Source: Leishmania donovani (taxonomy: Eukaryota > Euglenozoa > Kinetoplastea > Trypanosomatida > Trypanosomatidae). Taken from it: a DNA stretch of 64,000 nucleotides. Within the stretch, counting starts at the first letter, position 1. Each line of letters starts with the position of its first letter. Position numbers and translations under genes: made by a program. The stretch covers positions 451,958 through 515,957 of the forward strand of contig NC_018233.1 of NCBI RefSeq assembly GCF_000227135.1, given 5' to 3'. This document shows positions 1 through 9,745 of this stretch, in pieces. Below the pieces are notes generated by a model. It was given only the letters and a program-made list of their open reading frames with translations. It ran no database searches and was not told where the DNA came from.

Positions 1-1660
1 TTCGGTGGTCTTATCATCGACGCCTCCTACACGCGCGTGCACGCGCACACGCCATGGTGACGAGGTGCACGGCTGAATCCTCTGGCGGTGAGAATCGCTG
101 CATGACCGCACCTGCACGCGAGGCACAGAGGGCTGGATGCCTGCCTCCTTATCTTGCGTAGATGTAAAATTCCAGTCGGGTGTGTGGGCAAGAGATCTAC
201 TGCGAGAACGAGAGAGGGGCGGAGGGCAGCCGTCGCCGTGCCTCCACCTGCCTGTGCGAGCGGTTGCTCGCAAGGTCGTGGCACGAGGTCATCGAATAGC
301 GTTGTCATGCGTCTGTGTCTGCCGCTCTCACCCTGCGACACGGCCGTCTCCCGTTTTCGTTCTCTTGTCTGGAGTCCATCGCGCGCGCACACGCTCCCTC
401 GAGCCACTATTGAATGCTGCACCCCCTCCCTTACACACCTCTTACCCCCGCCTCCGTACTCCTTCCACCGCCTGCACGACATTCCCCCAGTGAGCGTGCG
501 TGCATGCTCTTTCCTGTCCGCATGTGGCCCTACCACGGGCAGACCAACACGAATGCACCTGCAGCCACAGCTCCTCTACCGCTGTGGCACCACGGCTTCA
601 TCCTCGTCGTCTAGGACGAGCCCGTCCTGCCGTCGAATCGGGGCTGTGCGTCGTACGCGCTCCTCTCGCCCTTTCTAGCCCCTTCTTTCGCGTACGTGCT
701 GCACGATCGGCGCTGAACGGACCTGGGCGTGGACTGCATGGCCTGATCCACAGCGGGCCGTGTCCAGGGTCCTGCTCGAGGGCAGAAGCAGTGGGCGTCT
801 GTCGTGCGGGTAGCAGGGGGTGGTTGTCGAGGCGGATGCCGGATGAGTTCAGGGAGGCGCTCGGCCAGCCTCGGGTCAGAGCCCTCAGAACTCTCCCGCA
901 CTCTGCCTGCATGTGTTATGCTGCTCCCTCTGAGTGGCTCCACACCGCGGCACTCCAGAATGTGGCGCGGAGACACTCCACATGGGTGTCCGGAGCACTC
1001 GATGATGCAACTTGAGGGTGCTCTTCTCATGTTTGCGGCACCTGTGCCTCATCGACGCCCGCCTGATTGGATACGAGAGATGCCGCGCATGTTTCGCGCA
1101 CACGCGCTGGGTGGCTCATTGGTATGGGTGCCTCTCTTTCGAATACTTATCAAATCGGGGGCACGGTTCACGTTGAGCGAGCGCAAACCCCTCAACCATG
1201 ACCTAGCATCTCTTCGGCTCGGCAACGGCGCCAGGCTGCCTGGCTTCCCCGGAAAGAGCATGCGTGTGTGTAGGGGGGAAGGTAGGGGGAGGCGCCTGGA
1301 CCGCGTGATACCGTTGTGAGTCGGTCGGTATTCTCATGGGCGCGCACCTGTCTGCCAGCACGAAGCGGCACACTGCGGACCCTCGCCCGCCAGACGTCCA
1401 GCCCTCTGTTGGCACGGCCGCTGCGCCCCCAACGCCTTCCTCCTCTCTCTCCTCCCTGCCATCTGATCACCTTCATCATCATCCTCCTTCACTCTTGCCC
1501 ACACCCGCGTAGAGCGTAGAGCAGTCGCCGCGCGGATACAAAGACGAGGACCGGAGATAGAATCGCACGTGGAAGGCGGCAGCCACAGGCTAACATACGC
1601 ATCGAGGTGTACGCGTAGACGACAGTATCCCATTACACCCACGCCCACCCACTGCCCGTG
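1..1660. other. Intergenic region upstream of the AlkB-like gene
   Basis: No coding region is supported here. The open frames are short, overlap on both strands and resemble no family I know. The stretch is probably the 3' UTR of a gene left of the window plus the 5' UTR of the oxygenase gene. A strong pyrimidine-rich tract lies at about 1430-1500. Confidence 0.6.
1434..1512 (+). promoter_or_regulatory. Candidate trans-splice acceptor (polypyrimidine tract + AG)
   Basis: A C/T-dominated tract at about 1434-1500 is followed by the first AG at 1511-1512. This is the usual layout of a spliced-leader acceptor in trypanosomatids. It lies about 150 bases before the ATG at 1661. The exact AG used cannot be told from sequence alone. 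Confidence 0.45.
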
Positions 1661-2695
1661 ATGTGGACGGCTGTCGTAGCATCGGGCGGGGGCAGCAAGG
1701 GGAATCCGCCCACAGCGTTGTCGGCGGCGGTGTGTGATGGAAAGCCGATGACCACGGCTGGACCGCAGGCCCCAACGACTAGAGATGGGCTGTGGCAATC
1801 TTCGCTGCTGCGCCAGCGCGTCGCCGCCGGGGCTAGCTTCAAGAACGTGGCGCTGTCCCACGCCGCAGACATTCTGCGCTCCGAATCGGCCCGTGTGGAC
1901 GCGCAGCTGATCGACGACTTCAGCTCCATTTTACGCGGCAACGTCGTGTACATTCACAACTTCATCTGCCATGAGAAGGACATGCGGCTCTACAACTCCC
2001 TCAAGGAGGAGCTGGTCGCGGCGACAGGCGCCAAGATGCTCGGCAGCGGAGGCTTGATTGACTGGAGCAAGCATCAAGTCTTCGATAACCCCTCCTACAT
2101 CAGCCAGACCTTCAACGACATCATCGACATGCTCGCCGAGTACTTCGACGTTGACGTGTACGCGACGCGGCTGAACTACTACCGGGACGGAACTCAGTGG
2201 AAGCCTCAGCACCACGACAGCCACGCCTACGGCGGCCGCGCGCTTCGCGAGGACTTCACGGTGGGCCTGTCGCTCGGCGCAACGCGCAGCCTTCTCTTTG
2301 TGCACGAGGCTTCGCAGCGCGACTTCAATTTTCCGCAGGTGAACGGTGACTGCTTCGCCTTCACGGGGGAGGTCAACAACCTGTTCACCCACGGCGTGCC
2401 CCGCGTGCACACGCCAACAGGTGATCGCTTCAGCATTATCGCCTGGGGGCGGCGTCGCACGTTGAATGAGCGCAACGGTGGCGTGCCGAGTAGCGCGGTG
2501 GCGCAGGTGAAGGGGCACCACATCAACACCATGGAAGACGCGGTCGAGGTTGCGAAGCAGCTCGTGGCGGCGCAGCCTGGCGCTGCGGTAGCGAAGAAGG
2601 CGATGCCACCGCCGTGCACCTCGGGCGACGCGAGCAGCAATGGGGTTGCCGCAGCCACACGACCGGCGAAGCGTCACAAACGCCGCCTCCAGTAG
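1661..2695 (+). CDS. AlkB-like 2-oxoglutarate/Fe(II) dioxygenase
   Basis: A 344-residue protein with a double-stranded beta-helix dioxygenase domain in roughly residues 80-265. The iron facial triad is visible as H184-x-D186 (within PQHHDSHAYG) and a distal H244 (THGVPRV). R256 in DRFSIIAWGRR sits where the 2-oxoglutarate carboxylate is bound. The tyrosine-rich NYYRDG just before the HxD motif is typical of AlkB-type enzymes that repair alkylated nucleic acid or demethylate RNA. Substrate cannot be assigned: it could be DNA, RNA or protein. The C-terminus (about 290-344) is low-complexity and ends in a basic stretch (PAKRHKRRLQ) that may be a nuclear signal. The preceding GTG is in frame, but the ATG at 1661 is the natural start. 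A SIDER copy follows in the likely 3' UTR. Confidence 0.8.
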   Translation: MWTAVVASGGGSKGNPPTALSAAVCDGKPMTTAGPQAPTTRDGLWQSSLLRQRVAAGASFKNVALSHAADILRSESARVDAQLIDDFSSILRGNVVYIHNFICHEKDMRLYNSLKEELVAATGAKMLGSGGLIDWSKHQVFDNPSYISQTFNDIIDMLAEYFDVDVYATRLNYYRDGTQWKPQHHDSHAYGGRALREDFTVGLSLGATRSLLFVHEASQRDFNFPQVNGDCFAFTGEVNNLFTHGVPRVHTPTGDRFSIIAWGRRRTLNERNGGVPSSAVAQVKGHHINTMEDAVEVAKQLVAAQPGAAVAKKAMPPPCTSGDASSNGVAAATRPAKRHKRRLQ

Positions 2696-2814
2696 CCATC
2701 GTTTGCAGGGCGGATAGTGAAGCGGCTTGCAAGGTTCTCTGTGCTGCTCTCTGTGCCCCCCCTCCCGCAACGCACGTTGGACGCGCAAGCGCACACACAC
2801 AGACACACACGCAC

Positions 2815-3325
2815 ACGCTATGACGACGTGGCGGGGACACGCCTCTCCCTGCGCGGCATCTCGGCGTCCAGTGCCGACGACGTGGGAGGGAGGGGGGAGC
2901 GCAGAGCGGTGTGGCGCTACGCATGTTGGCCATCAGATCCTGGATGGCGTTGCGTCGGAGCCACCCGCGGCCGCGGACACGTTTGTGGCACCCGTATGAC
3001 AGGCGAAGCGTCCGCGTGCCTCGAACCTGTCCCACCCACGCCCCGGCCTTCACAGCGCCCGCTGCTGGTGTGGCGGGGAGCCTGAGAGCCGCCCCTCCCC
3101 CCCCCCCCGAGCGGGGATGCGCCAAGGCGGCGGACCTGCGAGGCGGGGGTGCGGGCAGAGGTTGAGGCAGGGGCCCTGCGCCGATGGCTGCGTCGGCGCA
3201 TTGCTGTGCCGCGTGTGTCGACGGCCGGGCGTCGAGTGGCGCGGCGTTGAGCTCGTCGTGTATGGCTGAGAGATGGGCCACACGTTGGAAGCAACACGAC
3301 AAAAGCACAGCGGCGCGTGGAGGGT
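2815..3325 (+). repeat. SIDER2-like degenerate retroposon, copy A
   Basis: About 0.5 kb, shared with copies near 8.1, 13.9, 21.3, 45.8 and 54.0 kb. It starts at TATGACGACGTGGCGGGGAC and runs through a polyC tract (3093-3110) to GGGCCACACGTTGGAAGC near 3290. SIDER2 elements are short, inactive relatives of ingi/L1Tc retroposons that sit in Leishmania 3' UTRs and are known to destabilise mRNAs. This copy is in sense orientation, 120 bases after the oxygenase stop codon. The family name is from recall, not a database search. Confidence 0.7.
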
Positions 3326-4066
3326 GAGCTAAGGGAGGGAACGCCGCCGTAGGAGCGTACTGGTGGGCGGCAGAGCGAAGGAGTCATGTGCGGGCTTCTG
3401 CGAGTTACGCACCACCGCCTCCTTCCAGGCAAACAACTGCAGCTCGAGAGAGCGACGGAGGGCGGGTGGCCGAGTCCGGCATGGCAGGAGTTGGAGCCGC
3501 GTCACAGCAGGAAAGGGAAGTCTCAAGGTCACGTAATATATCGAAAATCGCCGACGCAGCGGACCGCGTGAAGCAGCGGCTGCTTGCCAGCACTTCTCCG
3601 CTGCCGCCTTGCGGACTCGGCAGGTAGCATGGTGAGATGAGGGTGGGGAATGGGTAGCCGCGGGGACGTGTTAGGGGCCCCTTTAGTGGGCGCCCTCGTG
3701 GCCACGGCACTTCGCTTTCGAAGCGCCATGACGGTCGATGTTGGTCGTGCCATCTTGACAAGGAGAGGGAGGTGCTTCATGGCGCGCAGAGTACGTCCAT
3801 GGCCCAGCACCGCCTTCCCTGCCCTCCTTAGGTACTAGTCTGTCCATCCACCGCACCTCTTCTCCCGCTGCACCAGTCTTACACTCTCTCCATCTCGTCA
3901 TTCACGGTGCCCCGCGCGTACACACGAAACCCATACATTCGCTTGCCCGTAAAGCTTTCGGTAGACCGTCTCGCGCACGACGTGGCCACGCTGTCATTCC
4001 TCGCCTGCGCGCCGTCTCTGCCTCTCCGTCTTCGACACCGATCCCCTGCCTTCACCGCCCACTATC
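3326..4066. other. Intergenic region
   Basis: No gene supported. It holds the remainder of the oxygenase 3' UTR and the pyrimidine-rich leader region (about 3835-4060) of the aldolase gene. Confidence 0.55.
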
Positions 4067-4912
4067 ATGTGCGATCAGCAGTCGACCGCGAAGGTGGACC
4101 TCGAGATGCTCTTCCGCCCTGGGCGCAAGGGCGAGCTCAACGGCAAGATCCTCGATCGCGTCCGCTTCCTCGCTGCGGAGCTCGGCCTCCCCGAACTTGA
4201 GGAGAAGTTCGCACACTTGAAGGAGAGGGACGGGGCCTGGCGCACCAGCAGCGTTTCCGACAACGTCAACCTATCCGCGTACATCGATCACACGCTACTC
4301 AAGGCGGACGCCTCTCACGCGGCCATTGTGCAGCTGTGCGAGGAGGCAAAGACACATCACTTCAAGGCCATCTGCGTGAACGGCTGCCACGTGGCTCGGT
4401 GCGCGCAGCTGTTGGCCGGTTCGGAGGTGCGGTTGGGGTGCACCTGCGGCTTCCCGCTGGGCCAGATGACGCCTTCCATGAAGGTCGCCGAGGCGGCCGA
4501 GGGGATCTCGAGCGGGGCACATGAGGTGGACATGGTCATCAACGTCGGCGCCCTCAAGAGCAAGTGCTACCTCGACGTCTTCAAGGATATCAAGGGCGTC
4601 TGCGATGTGTGCGCGAGCGCAGCTGTCGTGTCGAAGGTTATTCTCGAAACCTGCCTCCTGTCTGAGGAGGAGATCATGGACGTGTGCATCATGAGTGTTG
4701 CGGCCGGCGCGACGTTCGTGAAGACCTCCACTGGCTTCAGCACGAAAGGCGCGACCCCAGAGGCAGTCGACATCATGCTAGCCGTTGTCGGCAATGCGGC
4801 TTCCGTGAAGGTGAGCGGCGGCGTGCGGGACCGCGCAACGGCGATGCAGTACGTTCAAGCCGGTGTGAAGCGCATTGGCACGAGCTCTGGTATCGCCATC
4901 GTGTCGCCCTAG
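4067..4912 (+). CDS. deoC: Deoxyribose-phosphate aldolase (DERA)
   Basis: A 281-residue class I aldolase that reversibly cleaves 2-deoxyribose-5-phosphate to glyceraldehyde-3-phosphate and acetaldehyde, feeding nucleoside carbon into central metabolism. The DeoC barrel spans about residues 64-281 and begins NLSAYIDHTLLKADA. The Schiff-base lysine is K219 in FVKTSTGF. The partner residues are D155 in HEVDMVINVG and K248 in VKVSGGVRDR. The spacing between them matches bacterial DERA closely. About 60 extra N-terminal residues precede the barrel and contain no clear organellar signal. The chain stops at IVSP and lacks the long tail with terminal Tyr found in some bacterial enzymes. The start is the first ATG after the pyrimidine-rich leader. 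Confidence 0.95.
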   Translation: MCDQQSTAKVDLEMLFRPGRKGELNGKILDRVRFLAAELGLPELEEKFAHLKERDGAWRTSSVSDNVNLSAYIDHTLLKADASHAAIVQLCEEAKTHHFKAICVNGCHVARCAQLLAGSEVRLGCTCGFPLGQMTPSMKVAEAAEGISSGAHEVDMVINVGALKSKCYLDVFKDIKGVCDVCASAAVVSKVILETCLLSEEEIMDVCIMSVAAGATFVKTSTGFSTKGATPEAVDIMLAVVGNAASVKVSGGVRDRATAMQYVQAGVKRIGTSSGIAIVSP

Positions 4913-6665
4913 AGCAACAGGACGCCCCCCCCCTTCCCCGAAAACCACCAGCATGCAGCGCGAGTCGGTCCCGCCCGCCCGCCCACCACCGGCACACGTT
5001 GATGCGGCGGTGGGGGGGGGCTTTACCTGCTCCTTGGTGCAGCGGCACGCCATGGCTGCGTCATGTCACGTCTTCGCCAACGCATAGGAAGGCGCGTACT
5101 TTCTCAGTCCACCTAACCAACCAAACATTTTGTGTGCCGATGGCAATACGGCCGACACCGACGCCGTGAAGCGCACGGGCCACCGCATCGACAGCGCCGA
5201 GGACCCTCTACACACGACGAGCGTTGCCTGCTTCCATCTCGTGGTGCCGCACTGCCGCAGATGACTGAGGCTTCAGTCAACGTCGTCTGCCGCGGCGGGC
5301 ATGCGCGCCGTCGTCCTTGTCCCCACGGCAAACCGTCACGGAGGACGGTTAGGGCGAAACCGACGCGGGGAAGCTGCCGCATCGGCCACCGTGCTCGCGA
5401 AGTTCGCCGGCCTCCACTGCGCCCCTGCCGAGGACGGCTTGGTCTTATTTGAGGACCTCTAGGAAGCACTGGAACGTCCCGCAACTGCGGGACAGTCGAA
5501 GAGCAACACGAGTGCATCGTCTTCACCTGCACTATCCAATTCTTCCCGGGCTGCGGCGGATTAGTGGTGGCGTGCGCGAAGGCTCTTTAGCAGCAGTCTC
5601 GGCGCCTGCAGAGGCGGCCGTAGCGCTCCGACAGGGCATGGCCAAGAGCGCCCGTCGTGATCCGTCATGCCGCATTGCCGAGTACCAGGCAGGCCAGGAC
5701 CCCGATCTGCAGGCGCTGGAGGTCACCCTTGCGGAGATGCAGCAGCAGGTGCGGGTGGTGCTGGCCAGTCGTCAACCTTGAAAACCCGGACTCACGATGC
5801 GCCACGCGACTGAGGAAGCAGCACCCCTCCCCCCGCTGCCACACTGCCGCACCCCACGGCGCACGCCAGCAACGGCGGTAGTGTACGTGGCAGCTTTGGT
5901 TGACAGCTAGAGGCCGAGGGCCGTGCCGCTGCTGCGGCTGGTGCTGCAGCCCCGACACCCGCGCACGGCGACAGCGCCATGCAGACAGGCGTGTCGTTAA
6001 ACTGGATGCAGGCTTCGCTTCGGAAGGCCCGCGAAGTGCCGCGATAGCCGGCGTGTCGGGAGGGGGAGGCGGGGCTCGCTCGAGCCGATGGTGAGAAAAA
6101 TTAAGCGGCCTTGCACTTGCCTCACAGACTGGCGAGCCCCCACCTTTGCCTAGGCGCCCTGCACCATTGCGCCCGCGCGAGGGGGGCGGGGAGGAGGCAC
6201 GGAGGGCCAGCGACACGTATAGACGCACCGCTGCATTACCCGTTCTGTCGAAGTTTTATGTTTCCGTCCCTCTCATCGGGCACGCGTCTCGCATCATCAA
6301 GAGGAAAAACTCAAGCGCCCTTCTCCCTGAAAACCTCAAGTCCGTCTGCCAATCGCCGTGCTCCCTGGGACCATGTGCGCACAACGCAGACGCCCTCGGG
6401 ACGACCCTCGTCGAGCTTGCTCCCTCGCCGATGCTTCACTGTTCTATGTTCTCGCTCCCCAGTGGCCCTGTATTTCCTTCGCTGTTACTCTTCATTTCGA
6501 GCGCGCGAAACGGTCTGCCGCGCGCTGCACTACTCTGACTCCATCATCGTCTCCAAAAACCACGCCGACCAACACAGACGTACGCGCGTGCAGTCGCGCG
6601 CTTGGAGGACATCGCCTGCGGCGGACGAGAGGCGAGGGTGAGCGACGGCCATTCTATCGTGCACA
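4913..6665. other. Long intergenic region with possible gene remnant
   Basis: 1.75 kb without an intact gene. The central 1 kb has a coding-like feel but is broken by stops in every frame and is listed separately as a possible pseudogene. The last 400 bases before the nuclease are pyrimidine-rich and are its likely 5' UTR and processing region. Confidence 0.5.
5120..6080 (+). pseudogene. Possible decayed gene, multiple frame breaks
   Basis: Successive open segments in shifting frames look like one eroded gene. At 5132-5452 one frame reads without a stop. Another segment around 5380-5450 gives KFAGLHCAPAEDGLVLFEDL followed by a TAG. At 5620-5780 a third gives LQALEVTLAEMQQQVRVV, which is helix-like. 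No family is recognised and no parent gene occurs in the window. It could equally be structured 3' UTR. The call rests on reading-frame texture only. Confidence 0.25.
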
Positions 6666-7340
6666 ATGGGAAACTCGTGTTGTCGTGACGAGCACCAGAC
6701 GGCCGGGAAGTCCGCCGCAGTGGTGCAGGCAAGCCTTGCATTTTTCGATGCGCTGCCACCTGATGCGCAGGAGGCGACGGTGGACCACGTCTACGACGGT
6801 GACACGCTCACCATTCGCGAGCACAACCGCATGCGGGTACGGCTGCTCGGCATCGATGCACCGGAGCTGAAGGAGCGCGAGCCCTACGCGAAGGAGGCGG
6901 CCGACTACGTGAAGAGGTTATGCCCGGAAAATTCGAAGGTGTGGCTGAAGACGCCGCACGGCGGCGAGAAGGACCGGTACAACCGCATGCTCTCCCTCGT
7001 CTTCGTGTCGAGCCCGTCTGGCGGCCCCGGCTTTGTGTGCGTGAACATCGCCATCGTTGAGCAAGGCCTTGGCACCTTCTACTCCCCTGCCGGCTCCCAG
7101 GTCGACTTCCGGGGCCAGCTGCTCAAGGCACAGCAGAGCGCTATGCAGCGTAAGGTGAACATGTGGAAGAAGCAGAACCTTCGCAAGAAGGTGTTCTGCA
7201 CGCCGAAGGGCATCGCCTTCCACACGTCGGACTGCCTCACTATCCAGCAGACAAGCCCGAGGAACTTGCAAACGCTGTCGGCCGCGCAGGCGCTGTCGAG
7301 GGGGTACAGCCCGTGTCGCGTGTGCAAACCGCAGCGGTAA
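6666..7340 (+). CDS. Dually acylated staphylococcal-nuclease-like (SNc) endonuclease
   Basis: A 224-residue protein with an SNc fold in about residues 38-165. All three catalytic positions of staphylococcal nuclease are present: R59 (RVRLLGIDAPE), E67, and R107 (DRYNRML), with acidic D64 for calcium and a DGDT loop. The enzyme is expected to hydrolyse DNA and/or RNA to 3'-phosphate products with Ca2+. The N-terminus MGNSCCRDE is a textbook N-myristoylation site at Gly2 with palmitoylatable Cys5 and Cys6, similar in style to Leishmania flagellar and plasma-membrane acyl proteins. No signal peptide precedes it, so the enzyme is probably tethered to the cytosolic face of a membrane. A C-terminal module (about 175-224) has four conserved-looking Cys (VFCTP, SDC, PCRVC), suggesting a metal site. 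The last 43 bases are copied again after the gap at 7658-7756. Confidence 0.9.
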   Translation: MGNSCCRDEHQTAGKSAAVVQASLAFFDALPPDAQEATVDHVYDGDTLTIREHNRMRVRLLGIDAPELKEREPYAKEAADYVKRLCPENSKVWLKTPHGGEKDRYNRMLSLVFVSSPSGGPGFVCVNIAIVEQGLGTFYSPAGSQVDFRGQLLKAQQSAMQRKVNMWKKQNLRKKVFCTPKGIAFHTSDCLTIQQTSPRNLQTLSAAQALSRGYSPCRVCKPQR

Positions 7341-7447
7341 CGTACCGTAAAAGGTACGAGCTGTGCGCTGCTGCTCCGTGTGCGCGCGTGCGGACGCGAA
7401 TCGAGGGACTCTGAAGCAGATGGATGATTTCCTTGCTGCCAGGTGAG

Positions 7448-7466
7448 TGTGTGTGTGTGTGTGTGG
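7448..7466. repeat. (GT)n microsatellite
   Basis: A run of GT dinucleotides in the nuclease 3' UTR. The same run recurs at about 7907-7925 because of the duplication across the gap. Confidence 0.8.
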
Positions 7467-7657
7467 ATGGGGTGAGATTGGGTGGTCGATGTGGCGGATG
7501 GAGGAGGGCCGTCCCCCTTGTCGCTGCCTACGCGCTTGGCCCGCTTCGTCTCTTATCTGTGAAACCGCGTGCGCACTTGTTTCGTTGCTTCTTCACTCTG
7601 ATGGCGGAGGGGACACCTCCGTGAGTGGCATCTCAGGGTCCAGTACCCCCTCCCCTA

Positions 7658-7756
7658 NNNNNNNNNNNNNNNNNNNNNNNNNNNNNNNNNNNNNNNNNNN
7701 NNNNNNNNNNNNNNNNNNNNNNNNNNNNNNNNNNNNNNNNNNNNNNNNNNNNNNNN
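7658..7756. other. Assembly gap (99 N)
   Basis: Unresolved bases inside the 5' end of a SIDER copy, flanked by exact copies of the same sequence. Confidence 0.99.
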
Positions 7757-8053
7757 GAGGGGGTACAGCCCGTGTCGCGTGTGCAAACCGCAGCGGTAAC
7801 GTACCGTAAAAGGTACGAGCTGTGCGCTGCTGCTCCGTGTGCGCGCGTGCGGACGCGAATCGAGGGACTCTGAAGCAGATGGATGATTTCCTTGCTGCCA
7901 GGTGAGTGTGTGTGTGTGTGTGTGGATGGGGTGAGATTGGGTGGTCGATGTGGCGGATGGAGGAGGGCCGTCCCCCTTGTCGCTGCCTACGCGCTTGGCC
8001 CGCTTCGTCTCTTATCTGTGAAACCGCGTGCGCACTTGTTTCGTTGCTTCTTC

Positions 8054-8605
8054 ACTCTGATGGCGGAGGGGACACCTCCGTGAGTGGCATCTCAGGGTCC
8101 AGTACCCCCTCCCCTATCCTATCCCTGCCACGTGCCGAGCCGCCTCTGGTGTTGACGGGGTCAAGCACCCGCGACCCAGCGAAGTCGGGGCGATGTGTCG
8201 CCACGGATGTCGGCGGTCGGGTTCCCCGCATAGGCGTTGCGTCGGAGCGCCATGCGGCAGTGAACGCGCGCCCGTGCCATCCACATGATGGGCGGAGCGT
8301 CCGCGTGCCTCGAACCTGTCCCACCCACGCCCCGGCCTTCACAGCGCCCGCTGCTGGTGTGGCGGGGAGCCTGAGAGCCGCCCCTCCCCCCCCCGAGCGG
8401 GGATGCGCCAAGGCGGCGGACCTGCGAGGCGGCGGTGCGGGCAGAGGTTGAGGCAGGGGCCGTGCGCCGATGGCTGCGTCGGCGCATTGCTGTGCCGCGT
8501 GTGTCGACGGCCGGGCGTCGAGTGGCGCGGCGTTGAGCTCGTCGTGTATGGCTGAGAGATGGGCCACACGTTGGAAGCAACACGACAAAAGCACAGCGGC
8601 GCGTT
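8054..8605 (+). repeat. SIDER2-like degenerate retroposon, copy B (longest)
   Basis: About 550 bases, the most complete copy. It starts CTGATGGCGGAGGGGACACC and ends around GGAAGCAACACGACAAAAGC. Its first 230 bases differ markedly from copies A, D, E and F but match copy C, so two subfamilies are present. It lies in sense orientation, in the nuclease 3' UTR. Its 5' end is also seen before the first gap (7598-7657), and its 3' end again after the second gap (8820-8940). Confidence 0.7.
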
Positions 8606-9057
8606 GTTGAGTGAGCCCCCCCTCCCCGAACTCGCCATTGTGTGGCGCTCTCTCTCTCTGGGAAGTGTGTGCGGAAGAGGCACGCAGCGGTGAGAGTAAG
8701 CGCGGCGGAGGAGGTCTGCTNNNNNNNNNNNNNNNNNNNNNNNNNNNNNNNNNNNNNNNNNNNNNNNNNNNNNNNNNNNNNNNNNNNNNNNNNNNNNNNN
8801 NNNNNNNNNNNNNNNNNNNCGCATTGCTGTGCCGCGTGTGTCGACGGCCGGGCGTCGAGTGGCGCGGCGTTGAGCTCGTCGTGTATGGCTGAGAGATGGG
8901 CCACACGTTGGAAGCAACACGACAAAAGCACAGCGGCGCGTTGTTGAGTGAGCCCCCCCTCCCCGAACTCGCCATTGTGTGGCGCTCTCTCTCTCTGGGA
9001 AGTGTGTGCGGAAGAGGCACGCAGCGGTGAGAGTAAGCGCGGCGGAGGAGGTCTGCT
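8483..9057. repeat. Exact direct duplication across an assembly gap (8483-8720 = 8820-9057)
   Basis: The 238 bases before the second N run (SIDER 3' end plus downstream sequence) recur identically after it. The best explanation is overlapping contig ends, as at the previous gap. Confidence 0.85.
8721..8819. other. Assembly gap (99 N)
   Basis: Unresolved bases flanked by identical sequence on both sides. Confidence 0.99.
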
Positions 9058-9745
9058 TGCCCTGACTCACAGGCGCACGCACGGCTCTCCGCACCCATCG
9101 ACGTGCAGTAGTGCCGAAACACGGCATGCATCGTGGGGCCTGCGTGCCCGTGTGTGCCTGCCTTCTTTGCTTTCATGTGGTGCCTCGGCTGCGAGTACTG
9201 CAGCGGGTCGGCGTATCATCGACACGACGCGCGTCTTCAGCCGTGCCGACCCGCTGTCTTTCATGCGTGTTCCATACTCATCCTGGAAATCGCAAATAAA
9301 GCGATTTCAAGGAGCGACCGTGGCGTGCCCTCCGTCGGGTCGTCAGAGGAGGGGATCCGCCGCGCCTGCCTCCATCGATCTCCGACCATTATGCGCGTGA
9401 GCTGTAGAGAGGTGTGTCTCTCACGCTGTACAAGTGCTCTCGTCGTTCGCAGCTCGCCGCTGCATGCTAGACCTTTCCCTCAATGCCCACCTGTTGCTCA
9501 CTTGCATCGGCGCGCATCGCACACACCGCCACCGCTCACACCGTTGTTGTCCTCTCAGCCCGCTCTTGCTCTCGCGCGCTTTTTCTCGGTGCCTCTTTTC
9601 CTCCGCTTGCCGCTGAACCAGACGTGCTCATTGGCCTGCCGCCCCGCCTCCCCCCCCTTCAGAGCCGGCACTTGGGTTTGCTGCCCGCCCCCCCTCCTAC
9701 CACCCCTCACTTTCCCAAGCGCTTCATCTCCCTCTTCGCTTCTGC

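Larger units (their letters stand above)
7298..8116. repeat. Exact direct duplication across an assembly gap (7298-7657 = 7757-8116)
   Basis: The 360 bases before the N run (end of the nuclease gene, its 3' UTR and the first bases of a SIDER) recur identically immediately after it. Perfect identity up to the gap edge, including the (GT)n run, points to two overlapping contig ends left unmerged. The second copy holds only a 3' fragment of the nuclease, not a second gene. Confidence 0.85.
7341..9745. other. Intergenic region with gaps and SIDER copy
   Basis: 2.4 kb without a gene. It holds the nuclease 3' UTR, two N gaps, SIDER copy B, and from about 9400 a C/T-rich stretch that is the likely leader of the coiled-coil gene. 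Open frames crossing the N runs are meaningless. Confidence 0.65.

Noticed and set aside
1931..2806. Long - strand frame opposite the oxygenase gene
   Set aside because: A shadow of the GC-rich coding strand; it has no family resemblance and opposes the direction of the polycistron.
7757..7800. A second copy of the nuclease gene's 3' end
   Set aside because: It is an exact copy reaching precisely to an N run, with no 5' part; best explained by unmerged contig ends.
8052..9176. Very long - strand open frame
   Set aside because: It reads through an N run and two SIDER fragments; N codons cannot contain stops, so its length is artificial.
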